Positions 38,636-45,082 of a stretch of 45,532 nucleotides of DNA are shown in pieces. The stretch comes from a virus. Each line of letters begins with the position of its first letter. The stretch's first letter is position 1. Position numbers and translations under genes: made by a program. Below the pieces are notes generated by a model. The model worked only from the letters and a program-made list of their open reading frames with translations. It was not told where the DNA came from and did no database searches. Where the stretch lies: positions 1 through 45,532 of IMG/VR virus record IMGVR_UViG_3300030098_001102; one strand, 5' to 3'.

Positions 38636-38800
38636 CTACTTCTCCTTTGCGCGGCCTATATTTAAAGCGGCCCAATCCACCAGTTTGTAGAGCTTGCCAA
38701 TCCAAGCGTCGTCTTGGGGCGTGGGCGTGGAGGCGGCAATTAAAGAGGCCACGGTTACTATAATTGTCACCCATGTCACTAGATTTACTATCATTTCCAT
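38636..38800 (-). CDS. Small single-span membrane protein (holin candidate)
   Basis: A 54-aa protein with ATG at 38800 after TAGGAGTAACAC. VNLVTWVTIIVTVASLIAAS (about 5-24) is a membrane helix; the C-terminal part (DDAWIGKLYKLVDWAALNIG) is amphipathic with Lys near the end. Small one-helix proteins of this form occur in many phage lysis or structural regions and are often called holins; the assignment is tentative. It is the first gene of the membrane-protein run. Confidence 0.65.
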   Translation of the reverse strand: MEMIVNLVTWVTIIVTVASLIAASTPTPQDDAWIGKLYKLVDWAALNIGRAKEK

Positions 38801-38816
38801 GTGTTACTCCTAGAAA

Positions 38817-39434
38817 TTATCCTTTGTAATACGATGGTAAACCAATCATAGGTCTGCGGTCAAACCGATTTGCCTCTGCATTTTTACCATCAGCATCATT
38901 ATAATGTAAAAAAACCTGTCCACAGTCCTTGCCTGCAAAAGCATCACGCCAATGCTCCAGGTCACAACCTCTATACATCAACATATCTCCTTGTTTTAAA
39001 TTAACCTTAACCCCTTTTTTGCCTTCTTTTCCAGATGGCTCTATGTATATGGGCCACTCATCACCGCCTAAGTGCATTGTGGTAGATATTTCACAAGAGT
39101 ATCTGTCTTTGTGTCTTTTTAAAACATCACCTTTTTTATAGATTCTTGCATAAGAATAAGTTTCAATAAGGTTTACTTTCGATTCTTTTTCCATAATTGG
39201 TTTTACTTTTTGCAATAAAGTTTCCATTACTATATCTGCATAATGCGAATAAGTTTCTGGTATTTGTTGATCGTTCCAAACCCCAAAATATTCAGTGAAT
39301 TGAGATATGTATTTAGCGTCAAATAAATATCTTGCGACTGCTCGTTTATTTAAAAAGTATTGATAGCAAAAGTCTGCTAACTCTGTTGATATAGCACCTT
39401 TAATAACTTGGTATTTGTTTTTTTTAAAACTCAT
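38817..39434 (-). CDS. 2OG-Fe(II) oxygenase (phage prolyl-hydroxylase-like)
   Basis: A 205-aa protein. YARIYKKGDVLKRHKDRYSC supplies His108 and Asp110, and GCDLEHWRDAF gives His161 as the third ligand. The usual Arg or Lys ten residues further on is replaced by the QVFLHYND segment, so 2OG may be held differently, as in a phage-specific subgroup I recall. Its ATG overlaps the stop of the 32-aa peptide gene (ATGA). The partner oxygenase lies one gene upstream. The substrate may be a virion fibre or host protein. Confidence 0.8.
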   Translation of the reverse strand: MSFKKNKYQVIKGAISTELADFCYQYFLNKRAVARYLFDAKYISQFTEYFGVWNDQQIPETYSHYADIVMETLLQKVKPIMEKESKVNLIETYSYARIYKKGDVLKRHKDRYSCEISTTMHLGGDEWPIYIEPSGKEGKKGVKVNLKQGDMLMYRGCDLEHWRDAFAGKDCGQVFLHYNDADGKNAEANRFDRRPMIGLPSYYKG

Positions 39435-39529
39435 TGTAAGTTTCCTGGTCCTGGTGGCTCACTAAACCATGACATAACTAATCCGCATGATGATATTGCA
39501 CAAAATAAATTAATTAAAAAATCAATCAT
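39431..39529 (-). CDS. 32-aa membrane peptide between two oxygenase genes
   Basis: Read from ATG 39529: MIDFLINLFCAISSCGLVMS is a hydrophobic segment with two Cys, followed by a Trp, Pro and Gly-rich tail ending in GPGNLQ. Its ATG overlaps the upstream oxygenase stop (ATGA) and its TGA overlaps the ATG of the downstream oxygenase (ATGA), so all three are probably coupled. Small size limits certainty, but the double four-base overlap leaves no gap to explain otherwise. Confidence 0.55.
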   Translation of the reverse strand: MIDFLINLFCAISSCGLVMSWFSEPPGPGNLQ

Positions 39530-40152
39530 CTAAATGGGTATCCTAAATTCCAACACACTAAGGAGTGTCGTATTCCTTTTGTTACAGGTTTAACTCTATG
39601 CCAAACAAAAGAAGGAAAGATAATAACACTACCTTTTTTTCTAATTTCTTCACATATTCTAGGTTGTGAGCCTTCATCTGTGTTTCTAAAATCAAACTCT
39701 AAATCACCACCTTCGTATTCTTTAGGATCGGTGAGTGATACAGTCATGCTAAGTTTTCTTAACTTACCATGTGTATTTTCATTTTCGGGATTATTGTAAG
39801 GTTCTTCGTATGAGTCGCAATGCCAATCATAAAACTGACCTTTTTTATATTCAGTAAATTGACAAGACTCTGACCAATCCCACTCAAAATTCCAACCTGC
39901 ATTTGCGTTTGCTTGATGTATGTAAGGTTGTATTTCTTTGTATATCCACCTTTCTGACATCCATACAATATCAGATTTGCGTTTTTTTTGGATGTTTTTG
40001 AGTTCTAGTTTGGTAAGTTTTTTGTCACTATTTCCAGCATTACCCGTAAGAGCCATTTCTTTGTTTTGCTCTTTGCCATAACGAACTATGTCATCACAAA
40101 TTCTTTTGGGAATAGCCGATTGAAAAAACCAATAATAATATTTTAAATTCAC
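39526..40152 (-). CDS. 2OG-Fe(II) oxygenase (PKHD-type hydroxylase)
   Basis: A 208-aa protein. FYDWHCDSYEEPY gives His111 and Asp113, SFVWHRVKPV gives His185, and GIRHSLVCWNLG gives Arg195 for 2-oxoglutarate. The complete HxD...H...R set and length match PKHD-type hydroxylases found in bacteria and cyanophages. It lies 30 nt below the Gly-rich adhesin-like genes and is coupled to the 32-aa peptide gene, so it is made with the fibre proteins. That suggests, but does not prove, that it hydroxylates them. Confidence 0.88.
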   Translation of the reverse strand: MNLKYYYWFFQSAIPKRICDDIVRYGKEQNKEMALTGNAGNSDKKLTKLELKNIQKKRKSDIVWMSERWIYKEIQPYIHQANANAGWNFEWDWSESCQFTEYKKGQFYDWHCDSYEEPYNNPENENTHGKLRKLSMTVSLTDPKEYEGGDLEFDFRNTDEGSQPRICEEIRKKGSVIIFPSFVWHRVKPVTKGIRHSLVCWNLGYPFR

Positions 40153-40182
40153 AAGTCACTACACATTTGAATTATTATTTAT

Positions 40183-41088
40183 TTATACCCAATCATCGGC
40201 TTTTATTTGTCTATATACAGTTCTTAAATCCCACATACTTGATGCTGTTTTAAAATCAACCTCTGGCTCACTAATAACGACTATACCCGAGCCACCTGCT
40301 CCGCCTTTTTCAGAAGTACCTGGTGATGCAAAAACACCTCCACCTCCGCCACCTGTATTAGCTGTTCCTGCATTTCCGCTTTGTGGTAGTGGGTTGCTTG
40401 CACCATCTCCGCCACCTCCTGCACCACCGGGTCCGGGATTAAATCCACCACCGCCTCCGCCACCTGCATAGGTTACGCTTGAACCTGTAATTGAACTTGC
40501 TGTACCTGCTCCACCTGCACCACCAGTATTTGGAGCAGGACTACCTGCTGCTCCAGCAGCATTAGCTCCGCCACCACCAGCAGAACCAGCATTTGGACTG
40601 GCTACATTGCCAGCAACAGTTCCTCCGTCATTACCCTGTGATGGACTTACAGGAGGTGTATTTCCAGAACCACCGCTTAAATCAGCAAAGTTTGCTCCAC
40701 CACCACCAGAACCACCATCTCCAGCATTAACAGCATTGTAAGCTCCTAAACCACCGCCAGCAGATGTAATTCCAACAGCAGAAGATGCTACTCCATTGGC
40801 AGAATTTCCTGCACTGGTTGCTCCTCCTGCCCCAATAACTATTGGATAAGGTGATCCACCTGTTACTGGTGCTGGTCCTGTTCTAAAGCCACCTGCTCCT
40901 CCGCCACCGCCATTTTCAAAAGCACCTGCATCTGTGCTACCACCACCGCCACCACCGCCAACTACTAAATAAGTAACTGTACTTGTATGTGTTGCGGTAG
41001 TTAAAGTTCCGCTTGAATTAAAAGTGGTTATAACTGCATCTTGAGTTCCTGAAGTTACTGCTTGTGTTGCTCCGATTAATCTAGGCAT
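40183..41088 (-). CDS. Gly-rich adhesin-like tail protein A
   Basis: A 301-aa protein. A conserved beta start (VITTFNSSGTLTTATHTSTV, then TYLVVGGGGGGG) leads into about 200 residues of Gly-rich stretches such as NGGGGGAGGF, GAGGATSAG and AGGGGGGGFNPG, alternating with Pro/Ser/Asn loops. This suggests packed polyglycine-II helices like those of receptor-binding adhesin gp38 of phage S16. A distinct C-terminal end, ASSMWDLRTVYRQIKADDWV, is shared with its neighbour. The segment GNTPPVSPSQGN is identical in both. It overlaps the neighbouring gene by 8 nt. Receptor binding is inferred. Confidence 0.7.
   Translation of the reverse strand: MPRLIGATQAVTSGTQDAVITTFNSSGTLTTATHTSTVTYLVVGGGGGGGSTDAGAFENGGGGGAGGFRTGPAPVTGGSPYPIVIGAGGATSAGNSANGVASSAVGITSAGGGLGAYNAVNAGDGGSGGGGANFADLSGGSGNTPPVSPSQGNDGGTVAGNVASPNAGSAGGGGANAAGAAGSPAPNTGGAGGAGTASSITGSSVTYAGGGGGGGFNPGPGGAGGGGDGASNPLPQSGNAGTANTGGGGGGVFASPGTSEKGGAGGSGIVVISEPEVDFKTASSMWDLRTVYRQIKADDWV
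40631..40665 (-). repeat. Near-identical 35-bp patch in adhesin gene A
   Basis: Matches 41538-41572 at 34 of 35 positions and encodes GNTPPVSPSQGN, while flanking sequence of the two genes is clearly more diverged. Confidence 0.8.
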
Positions 41089-42016
41089 TTGTCCATGTTC
41101 CTGCTTTTACGTTTTCATAAACCGCGTTCATATTCCACATGCCAGATGCTAAAGTAGGTCCTGCGTCCTCTTTAATAATAACGACACCAGAGCCACCAGC
41201 TTTGCCAGGATTACTATTACCAGCACCGCCTCCGCCTCCGCCAGTATTGGCAGATCCCGTTCCTGCGGCACCACCATCACCACCACCTTTTCCGCCACCA
41301 CCAGGGCCACCATCACCCTCAGTCTGACTAACATCACCTCCGCCACCACCGCCACCTGCTCTTGTTACAGATGAGCCTGTGATTGAAGAGGCCGCACCAG
41401 CACCACCATCACCACCATCAAAAAAATCGCCACTTGGTACTGTTTGTTGATTTGGTTGACCTACAGCACCAGCTCCACCGCCGCCGCCACCGCCACCAAG
41501 GGCGTTTGCTCCACCGCCGCCTCTGTTACCACCAGTATTACCTTGTGATGGACTTACAGGAGGTGTATTTCCTGCGGCTCCACCTGCTCCATTTGCAGTA
41601 TTACTTCTACCACCAACACCTCCACCCGAACCACCAGCTTTAGCAGAATCACTATTGAATCCACCTCCGCCTCCGCCTCCAGCAGAAGTTATAGAAGAAA
41701 AAACTGAATTTGAACCATTACTTCCTTCTCCTTCTCCTCCAGGACCATCCTCAGCAGAACCACCTGCTCCTACAGTAATTGGATAGCTTGTAGAGGCATC
41801 AACAGGAAAACCAGTTGCAGTTCTATATCCACCTGCTCCTCCGCCACCGCCAACTGTACCACCACCGCCTGCACCACCTGCAATGACTAAGTATTCAACT
41901 GAGGTTGTATAAGAGGCAGTAGTTAAAGTACCGCTTGAATTAAAAGTTGTTGTAACTGCTGGTTGTGCAACTGTTGGGTTATCTACGCCTATTATTCCAC
42001 CATTAAGGTCGGCCAT
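41081..42016 (-). CDS. Gly-rich adhesin-like tail protein B
   Basis: A 311-aa paralogue of the downstream protein. The same plan is visible: VTTTFNSSGTLTTASYTTSV and EYLVIAGGAGGGG at the start, Gly-rich blocks (GGGGGAGGYRTATG, GGGGGGGFNSD, GGGGGGGDVSQTEGDGGPGG), the GNTPPVSPSQGN loop and the end ASGMWNMNAVYENVKAGTW. The Gly blocks differ in length and surrounding loops differ in sequence, as expected if specificity loops vary. Two tandem copies may give two receptor-binding options or a hetero-complex. The protein start follows the fibre-associated gene at 42019. Confidence 0.7.
   Translation of the reverse strand: MADLNGGIIGVDNPTVAQPAVTTTFNSSGTLTTASYTTSVEYLVIAGGAGGGGTVGGGGGAGGYRTATGFPVDASTSYPITVGAGGSAEDGPGGEGEGSNGSNSVFSSITSAGGGGGGGFNSDSAKAGGSGGGVGGRSNTANGAGGAAGNTPPVSPSQGNTGGNRGGGGANALGGGGGGGGAGAVGQPNQQTVPSGDFFDGGDGGAGAASSITGSSVTRAGGGGGGGDVSQTEGDGGPGGGGKGGGDGGAAGTGSANTGGGGGGAGNSNPGKAGGSGVVIIKEDAGPTLASGMWNMNAVYENVKAGTWTNA
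41538..41572 (-). repeat. Near-identical 35-bp patch in adhesin gene B
   Basis: Partner of 40631-40665 (34 of 35 identical). It could serve as a homology patch for recombination between the two adhesin genes. Confidence 0.8.
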
Positions 42017-42018
42017 GT

Positions 42019-42456
42019 TTAGACCTCATTCCATTCAGTATTAGTAGCATCCCATTCGTAATTGGTTAAGTTTACTTTACCTAACCATTTTTGATTATCT
42101 TCATCCCAAAATATTAAGACAGTATTAGAGCTAATTTCAGTTACAGTAGGATAAGTTACAGGTGCTTTCCAATCATCATTGCTATCTAATGACCAAGATG
42201 CGTAAGGTTTTGGTGATATAAATTTATTTTTAGAAGAATCGTAAGTATAGCCAATACCTGCGTATTGTTTTCTAAAATTATTGTTATAAGAGGTTTGTTT
42301 CCAAGCTGTTCCGCCTGTTGAGTGTGGAACGATAGATGCTACAAATGTTTCTGCATCTGCGTGTTGATCGCCACCATTGGCATCTACATCATCATTAGAT
42401 ACTACTATTACTCGTAATACTTCGTTGCTTGAATTAAGTTCTGCAAAATGAGCCAT
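42019..42456 (-). CDS. Tail-fibre-associated protein (MAHFAEL type)
   Basis: A 145-aa protein. MAHFAELNSSNEVLRVIVVS, then WKQTSYNNNFRKQYAGIGYT and KPYASWSLDSNDDWKAPVTY, ending FWDEDNQKWLGK: this is a familiar small-protein plan near tail-fibre genes of marine myo- and podoviruses. Its Trp/Tyr-rich beta strands suggest an assembly or tip-associated role. ATG follows AAGGAG. It sits between the fibre-type genes and the adhesins. Confidence 0.65.
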   Translation of the reverse strand: MAHFAELNSSNEVLRVIVVSNDDVDANGGDQHADAETFVASIVPHSTGGTAWKQTSYNNNFRKQYAGIGYTYDSSKNKFISPKPYASWSLDSNDDWKAPVTYPTVTEISSNTVLIFWDEDNQKWLGKVNLTNYEWDATNTEWNEV

Positions 42457-42467
42457 AATTTAACTCC

Positions 42468-42833
42468 TTACGCATCATCTAAGATTTCACCAGATATTAC
42501 ATACTCCAGGTCTGAGTTAGCTGACGCAGTTAATCTAAGTAAATCTGTTTCATCTAAGTAAATTTGTGAATTCTTGTCAAGCAAAACTAAGGTCGCGTCT
42601 GCTGGGACTGACACAGTTTTGGCAAGATGAAAATAATTCGAGCCGTTATTAACAGAAACTTCGGCGGTTATATCTGCCGCATTGGTTCCGTCAACGTTAG
42701 AAATTATAATGGTGTTTATTTTTCTAACCTTGTCGGCCGCAACATCTATTACGTCTGTAGCAGAGTTTGTTACTGCTCCAGCTATGGTAAATGGTGTTAC
42801 GCTAGTTACGCTTACTAAATTTGGTGTTGCCAT
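42468..42833 (-). CDS. Beta-rich structural protein
   Basis: A 121-aa protein. Strand-like segments VSVTSVTPFTIAGAVTNSAT, RKINTIIISNVDGTNAADIT and NGSNYFHLAKTVSVPADATL, then LVLLDKNSQIYLDETDLLRL, are typical of a small jelly-roll or Ig-like virion domain. ATG is preceded by TAGGAG. Located between fibre genes. No named family is recognised. Confidence 0.6.
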   Translation of the reverse strand: MATPNLVSVTSVTPFTIAGAVTNSATDVIDVAADKVRKINTIIISNVDGTNAADITAEVSVNNGSNYFHLAKTVSVPADATLVLLDKNSQIYLDETDLLRLTASANSDLEYVISGEILDDA

Positions 42834-42847
42834 AAATTACTCCTATA

Positions 42848-44170
42848 TTATCCAAATATTAAACTAAATGCTACTGCTCTACCGTTAGTAGCAATCCTAG
42901 CTGAATTTTCTGTTATGTTTCCAGTCACCGACAATGCTTGGGCCATTGCAACGTTCTGGTTTTCATCAATAGCTATAGCAGGGTTTGATCCCACTGTGCT
43001 ACCTTGTCCAATGATAAGATCGTCCGCACTGTCATCGAGTCCAATGTAAAAATCTTGTGCATTACCATCAAATACAATGGATGTATCTACCGCGGCGCCA
43101 TCACCCAATGTCACAGTATCGTCTGTAAAGGTAAGGATGTTATTGGTGCCTACAGTTGAGCCTTCGCCGATAACCAGCTTATCTGCTGAATCGTCCAGGG
43201 CCACATAAAAGTCTTTTGCATTACCGTCAAACACTAGAGCTGTATCTGCGGCCGCGCCATCGCCTAATGTGACTGTATCGTCGGTGATAGTAAGTATGTT
43301 ATTTGTACCAACGGTAGATCCTTCGCCAATAACTAATTTGTCTGCTGAATCATCGTTAGCAATGTAAAAATCTTTTACGCCATTAAATTTAATAGCCACA
43401 TCCTCATCGCCACCGTCACCTAAAGTAAGTGTCGGTGTGGTGCCTAGCAAAGACATGGTTTGCGCGGCAATATCACCTGTGGTTGATGATGCCGCTTGGC
43501 CAACACCTATCGATTGAGCAAACTTAATATCTTGGTTTTCATCGATTTCAATGGCAGGGGTTGTTCCTACTGCTGAACCGAGGCCGATAACTAAATCATC
43601 CGCTGAGTCATCTAAACCCATGTAGAAATCTTGAGCGTTGCCGTCAAACACTATTTTTGTATCTTCTGCTCCAGCATCACCAATCGTTAGGGTGGGTGTG
43701 GACCCAGATATGGTCACTGAGTCTGTTAAATTTAGATCTGTTAGGGCCTCTACCATGGCGCCACCAGATCCAGCGCCGTCTGAGTAAATGGCTTTAACGT
43801 GGCTGTTTGGCACGGTCACAGTTGCGCCCGTACCTTGTTTAATAATAATGTTGTAGGGCCCAGAAGATCCACTGTCTGTTGTAGCGTTTTCAATAAACCA
43901 AAGTTTTGAAACGGTGTTTGGGCCTATTGTGATCGTGCAATCAGAATCTAAGGCGCCTGTGTATTTTAAAAATATAGATCTACCTGGATCTGTAGATCCA
44001 TCTGCTATGGTTGTGGTATGTGTGTTCGCGTTTGTGGTTATGGCCTCGGTGCCAAAACTAAAAGCCTCTGCAATAAGTTCTAGGTTGGTATTAGTTTCAG
44101 ATCCCCAGGTACCCGAGCTTTCACCTGTTCCTATCTCTTTGAGTCTTAAATCATTTACATAAGTTGCCAT
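42848..44170 (-). CDS. Tail fibre protein with four tandem repeats
   Basis: A 440-aa protein. The N-terminus (MATYVNDLRLKEIGTGESSG, then GSETNTNLELIAEAFSFG) is the common capsid-proximal start of marine phage fibres. A beta segment with LWFIENATTDSG and AIYSDGAGSGGAM follows. Four repeats of about 50 residues then occupy 158-402, each with the core TLGDG...D..I.FDGN..DFY...DDSAD.L.IG.GS.VG. The C-terminus is short (ITENSARIATNGRAVAFSLI). Acidic Asp-rich loops may bind calcium. It is probably the fibre shaft, with receptor-binding modules supplied by neighbours. Confidence 0.7.
   Translation of the reverse strand: MATYVNDLRLKEIGTGESSGTWGSETNTNLELIAEAFSFGTEAITTNANTHTTTIADGSTDPGRSIFLKYTGALDSDCTITIGPNTVSKLWFIENATTDSGSSGPYNIIIKQGTGATVTVPNSHVKAIYSDGAGSGGAMVEALTDLNLTDSVTISGSTPTLTIGDAGAEDTKIVFDGNAQDFYMGLDDSADDLVIGLGSAVGTTPAIEIDENQDIKFAQSIGVGQAASSTTGDIAAQTMSLLGTTPTLTLGDGGDEDVAIKFNGVKDFYIANDDSADKLVIGEGSTVGTNNILTITDDTVTLGDGAAADTALVFDGNAKDFYVALDDSADKLVIGEGSTVGTNNILTFTDDTVTLGDGAAVDTSIVFDGNAQDFYIGLDDSADDLIIGQGSTVGSNPAIAIDENQNVAMAQALSVTGNITENSARIATNGRAVAFSLIFG
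42965..43699 (-). repeat. Four tandem fibre repeats
   Basis: Repeat units begin at residues about 158, 246, 299 and 352 of the fibre protein. The last two are 53 residues (159 bp) apart and closely similar. The first carries a longer linker before unit 2. Confidence 0.75.
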
Positions 44171-44198
44171 GTTGGTCCTCTTTTAAATATTCTAAACG

Positions 44199-44750
44199 TT
44201 ATGCCGCATCGCGGCCAGCGTCAATCTCAGTATATGACGGAGTTTGACTTGTTGCAACGGCGGAATAGCCAGGAGATTGATCCGTGTCTATTTCACCAAA
44301 TACTAAAATAAATCCTGTTGATGCAGTAATTTGCACTCCTACAGAGGTGACGTTTGCTTTGGCCTGCGTGGTAACAGCTCCGATACCAGAGGCTACCTGG
44401 AAACCAGTTAAATTTATAACCTCGTTTTCGTGAACAATAACAGATCCAAGCGCGGAAGTTGTGACTAAGGTTGTCGGAGTTACATTGGCTTTCGCAACTT
44501 GCGTGGTCGTGCCTAGGCCCGAAGTTATGGCCAGGGTTCCTAATGTTTGATTGGCTTTTCCGCTTTGTGTGGTTGTTCCTTGGCCCGAAGTTATGGCCAG
44601 AGTTGTTAATGTGTGGTTTGCATCTGCGGTTACAGTGACAGAGCCAAGGCCAGAGGTAATAGCGCCAACGCTGGTGAGTGTAACCGGTAGAGCTGTGCCC
44701 CAAGCTCCTTCGTCCCAAGTACCTCTGCCCCAACCGTTAATAATAGCCAT
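44199..44750 (-). CDS. Protein with N-terminal Gly-Trp module and six 22-residue repeats
   Basis: A 183-aa protein. It begins MAIINGWGRGTWDEGAWGTA, sharing the pattern GWGxGTWxxGAWG with the tail hub (13700). Residues 31-150 contain six units with period 22, the clearest being TLAITSGQGTTTQSGKANQ and TLAITSGLGTTTQVAKAN. The C-terminal part (GEIDTDQSPGYSAVATSQTP, then YTEIDAGRDAA) is acidic. The repeat core recurs once at the C-termini of the 13389 and 17722 proteins. A fibre or decoration component assembled through this module is plausible. It overlaps the upstream stop by 1 nt. Confidence 0.7.
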   Translation of the reverse strand: MAIINGWGRGTWDEGAWGTALPVTLTSVGAITSGLGSVTVTADANHTLTTLAITSGQGTTTQSGKANQTLGTLAITSGLGTTTQVAKANVTPTTLVTTSALGSVIVHENEVINLTGFQVASGIGAVTTQAKANVTSVGVQITASTGFILVFGEIDTDQSPGYSAVATSQTPSYTEIDAGRDAA

Positions 44751-44893
44751 TAGCTTGTCATTGAATCACGCAATTGTTCAAGTTGCGCTTTGATTTTGGT
44801 TAGATCTGCTCGCACTGGATCTGTCATAAAATCCAGCAGCAGCATTGATTCGATTGTTGTGATGCACCAAATGACTGTTTCGAGATCATTCAT
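44750..44893 (-). CDS. Small helical protein
   Basis: A 47-aa protein translated from ATG 44893. MNDLETVIWCITTIESMLLL then MTDPVRADLTKIKAQLEQLR suggests a helical hairpin. ATG overlaps the upstream TGA by 4 nt, and its TAA overlaps the next ATG by 1 nt. The family is unknown. Coupling at both ends supports expression. Confidence 0.6.
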   Translation of the reverse strand: MNDLETVIWCITTIESMLLLDFMTDPVRADLTKIKAQLEQLRDSMTS

Positions 44894-45045
44894 GTTTTCA
44901 CCTTAATCGCCAGGCCAAGAGGAGTAAGGCCAACACCAATTTGTCCTAAAAGGGGGACATTTTCTTCATAGGCTTTTACGCCCATATCGAGGAGATCTTC
45001 TTGGGGTGAGAAAATGTTTATGTTGTCGACTTCACTCCGGGCCAT
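44890..45045 (-). CDS. Small protein, first gene of the right-end late operon
   Basis: A 51-aa protein from ATG 45045. SEVDNINIFSPQEDLLDMGV is followed by an Ala/Gly/Leu-rich hydrophobic end (VPLLGQIGVGLTPLGLAIKV). No Shine-Dalgarno precedes it. The -10 box of the predicted promoter ends only 8 nt before the ATG, so translation may start at or near the 5' end of the mRNA. The hydrophobic tail may contact membranes or other virion proteins. Not recognised. Confidence 0.6.
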   Translation of the reverse strand: MARSEVDNINIFSPQEDLLDMGVKAYEENVPLLGQIGVGLTPLGLAIKVKT

Positions 45046-45053
45046 AATAAAAG

Positions 45054-45082
45054 ATTATAGCCTAAAGTTTACATTTTGCTAA
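45054..45082 (-). promoter_or_regulatory. Late-operon promoter, predicted leaderless
   Basis: Minus-strand TTAGCA (45077-45082) and a perfect TATAAT (45054-45059) are 17 nt apart. The expected transcript start lies near 45047, one or two bases before the ATG at 45045. It sits directly behind the recombinase stop codon and would drive the fibre, lysis and head genes as far as the terminator at 24262-24287 unless other promoters exist. Confidence 0.65.

Noticed and set aside
41139-41643. Plus-strand Pro-rich and His-rich open frames
   Set aside because: They are antisense shadows of the Gly-rich adhesin codons (GGT/GGC runs give Pro or His), not genes.
40183-42016. CRISPR-like or satellite repeats suggested by repeated GGTGG/CCACC patterns
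   Set aside because: Spacing is irregular and all units are in frame within Gly-rich proteins; no constant repeat with unique spacers is present.
44293-44733. Alternative minus-strand 146-aa frame inside the repeat protein at 44199
   Set aside because: It is an out-of-frame copy of the repeated DNA with an unnatural His/Arg/Asn composition; the 183-aa frame has proper neighbours and a recognisable module.
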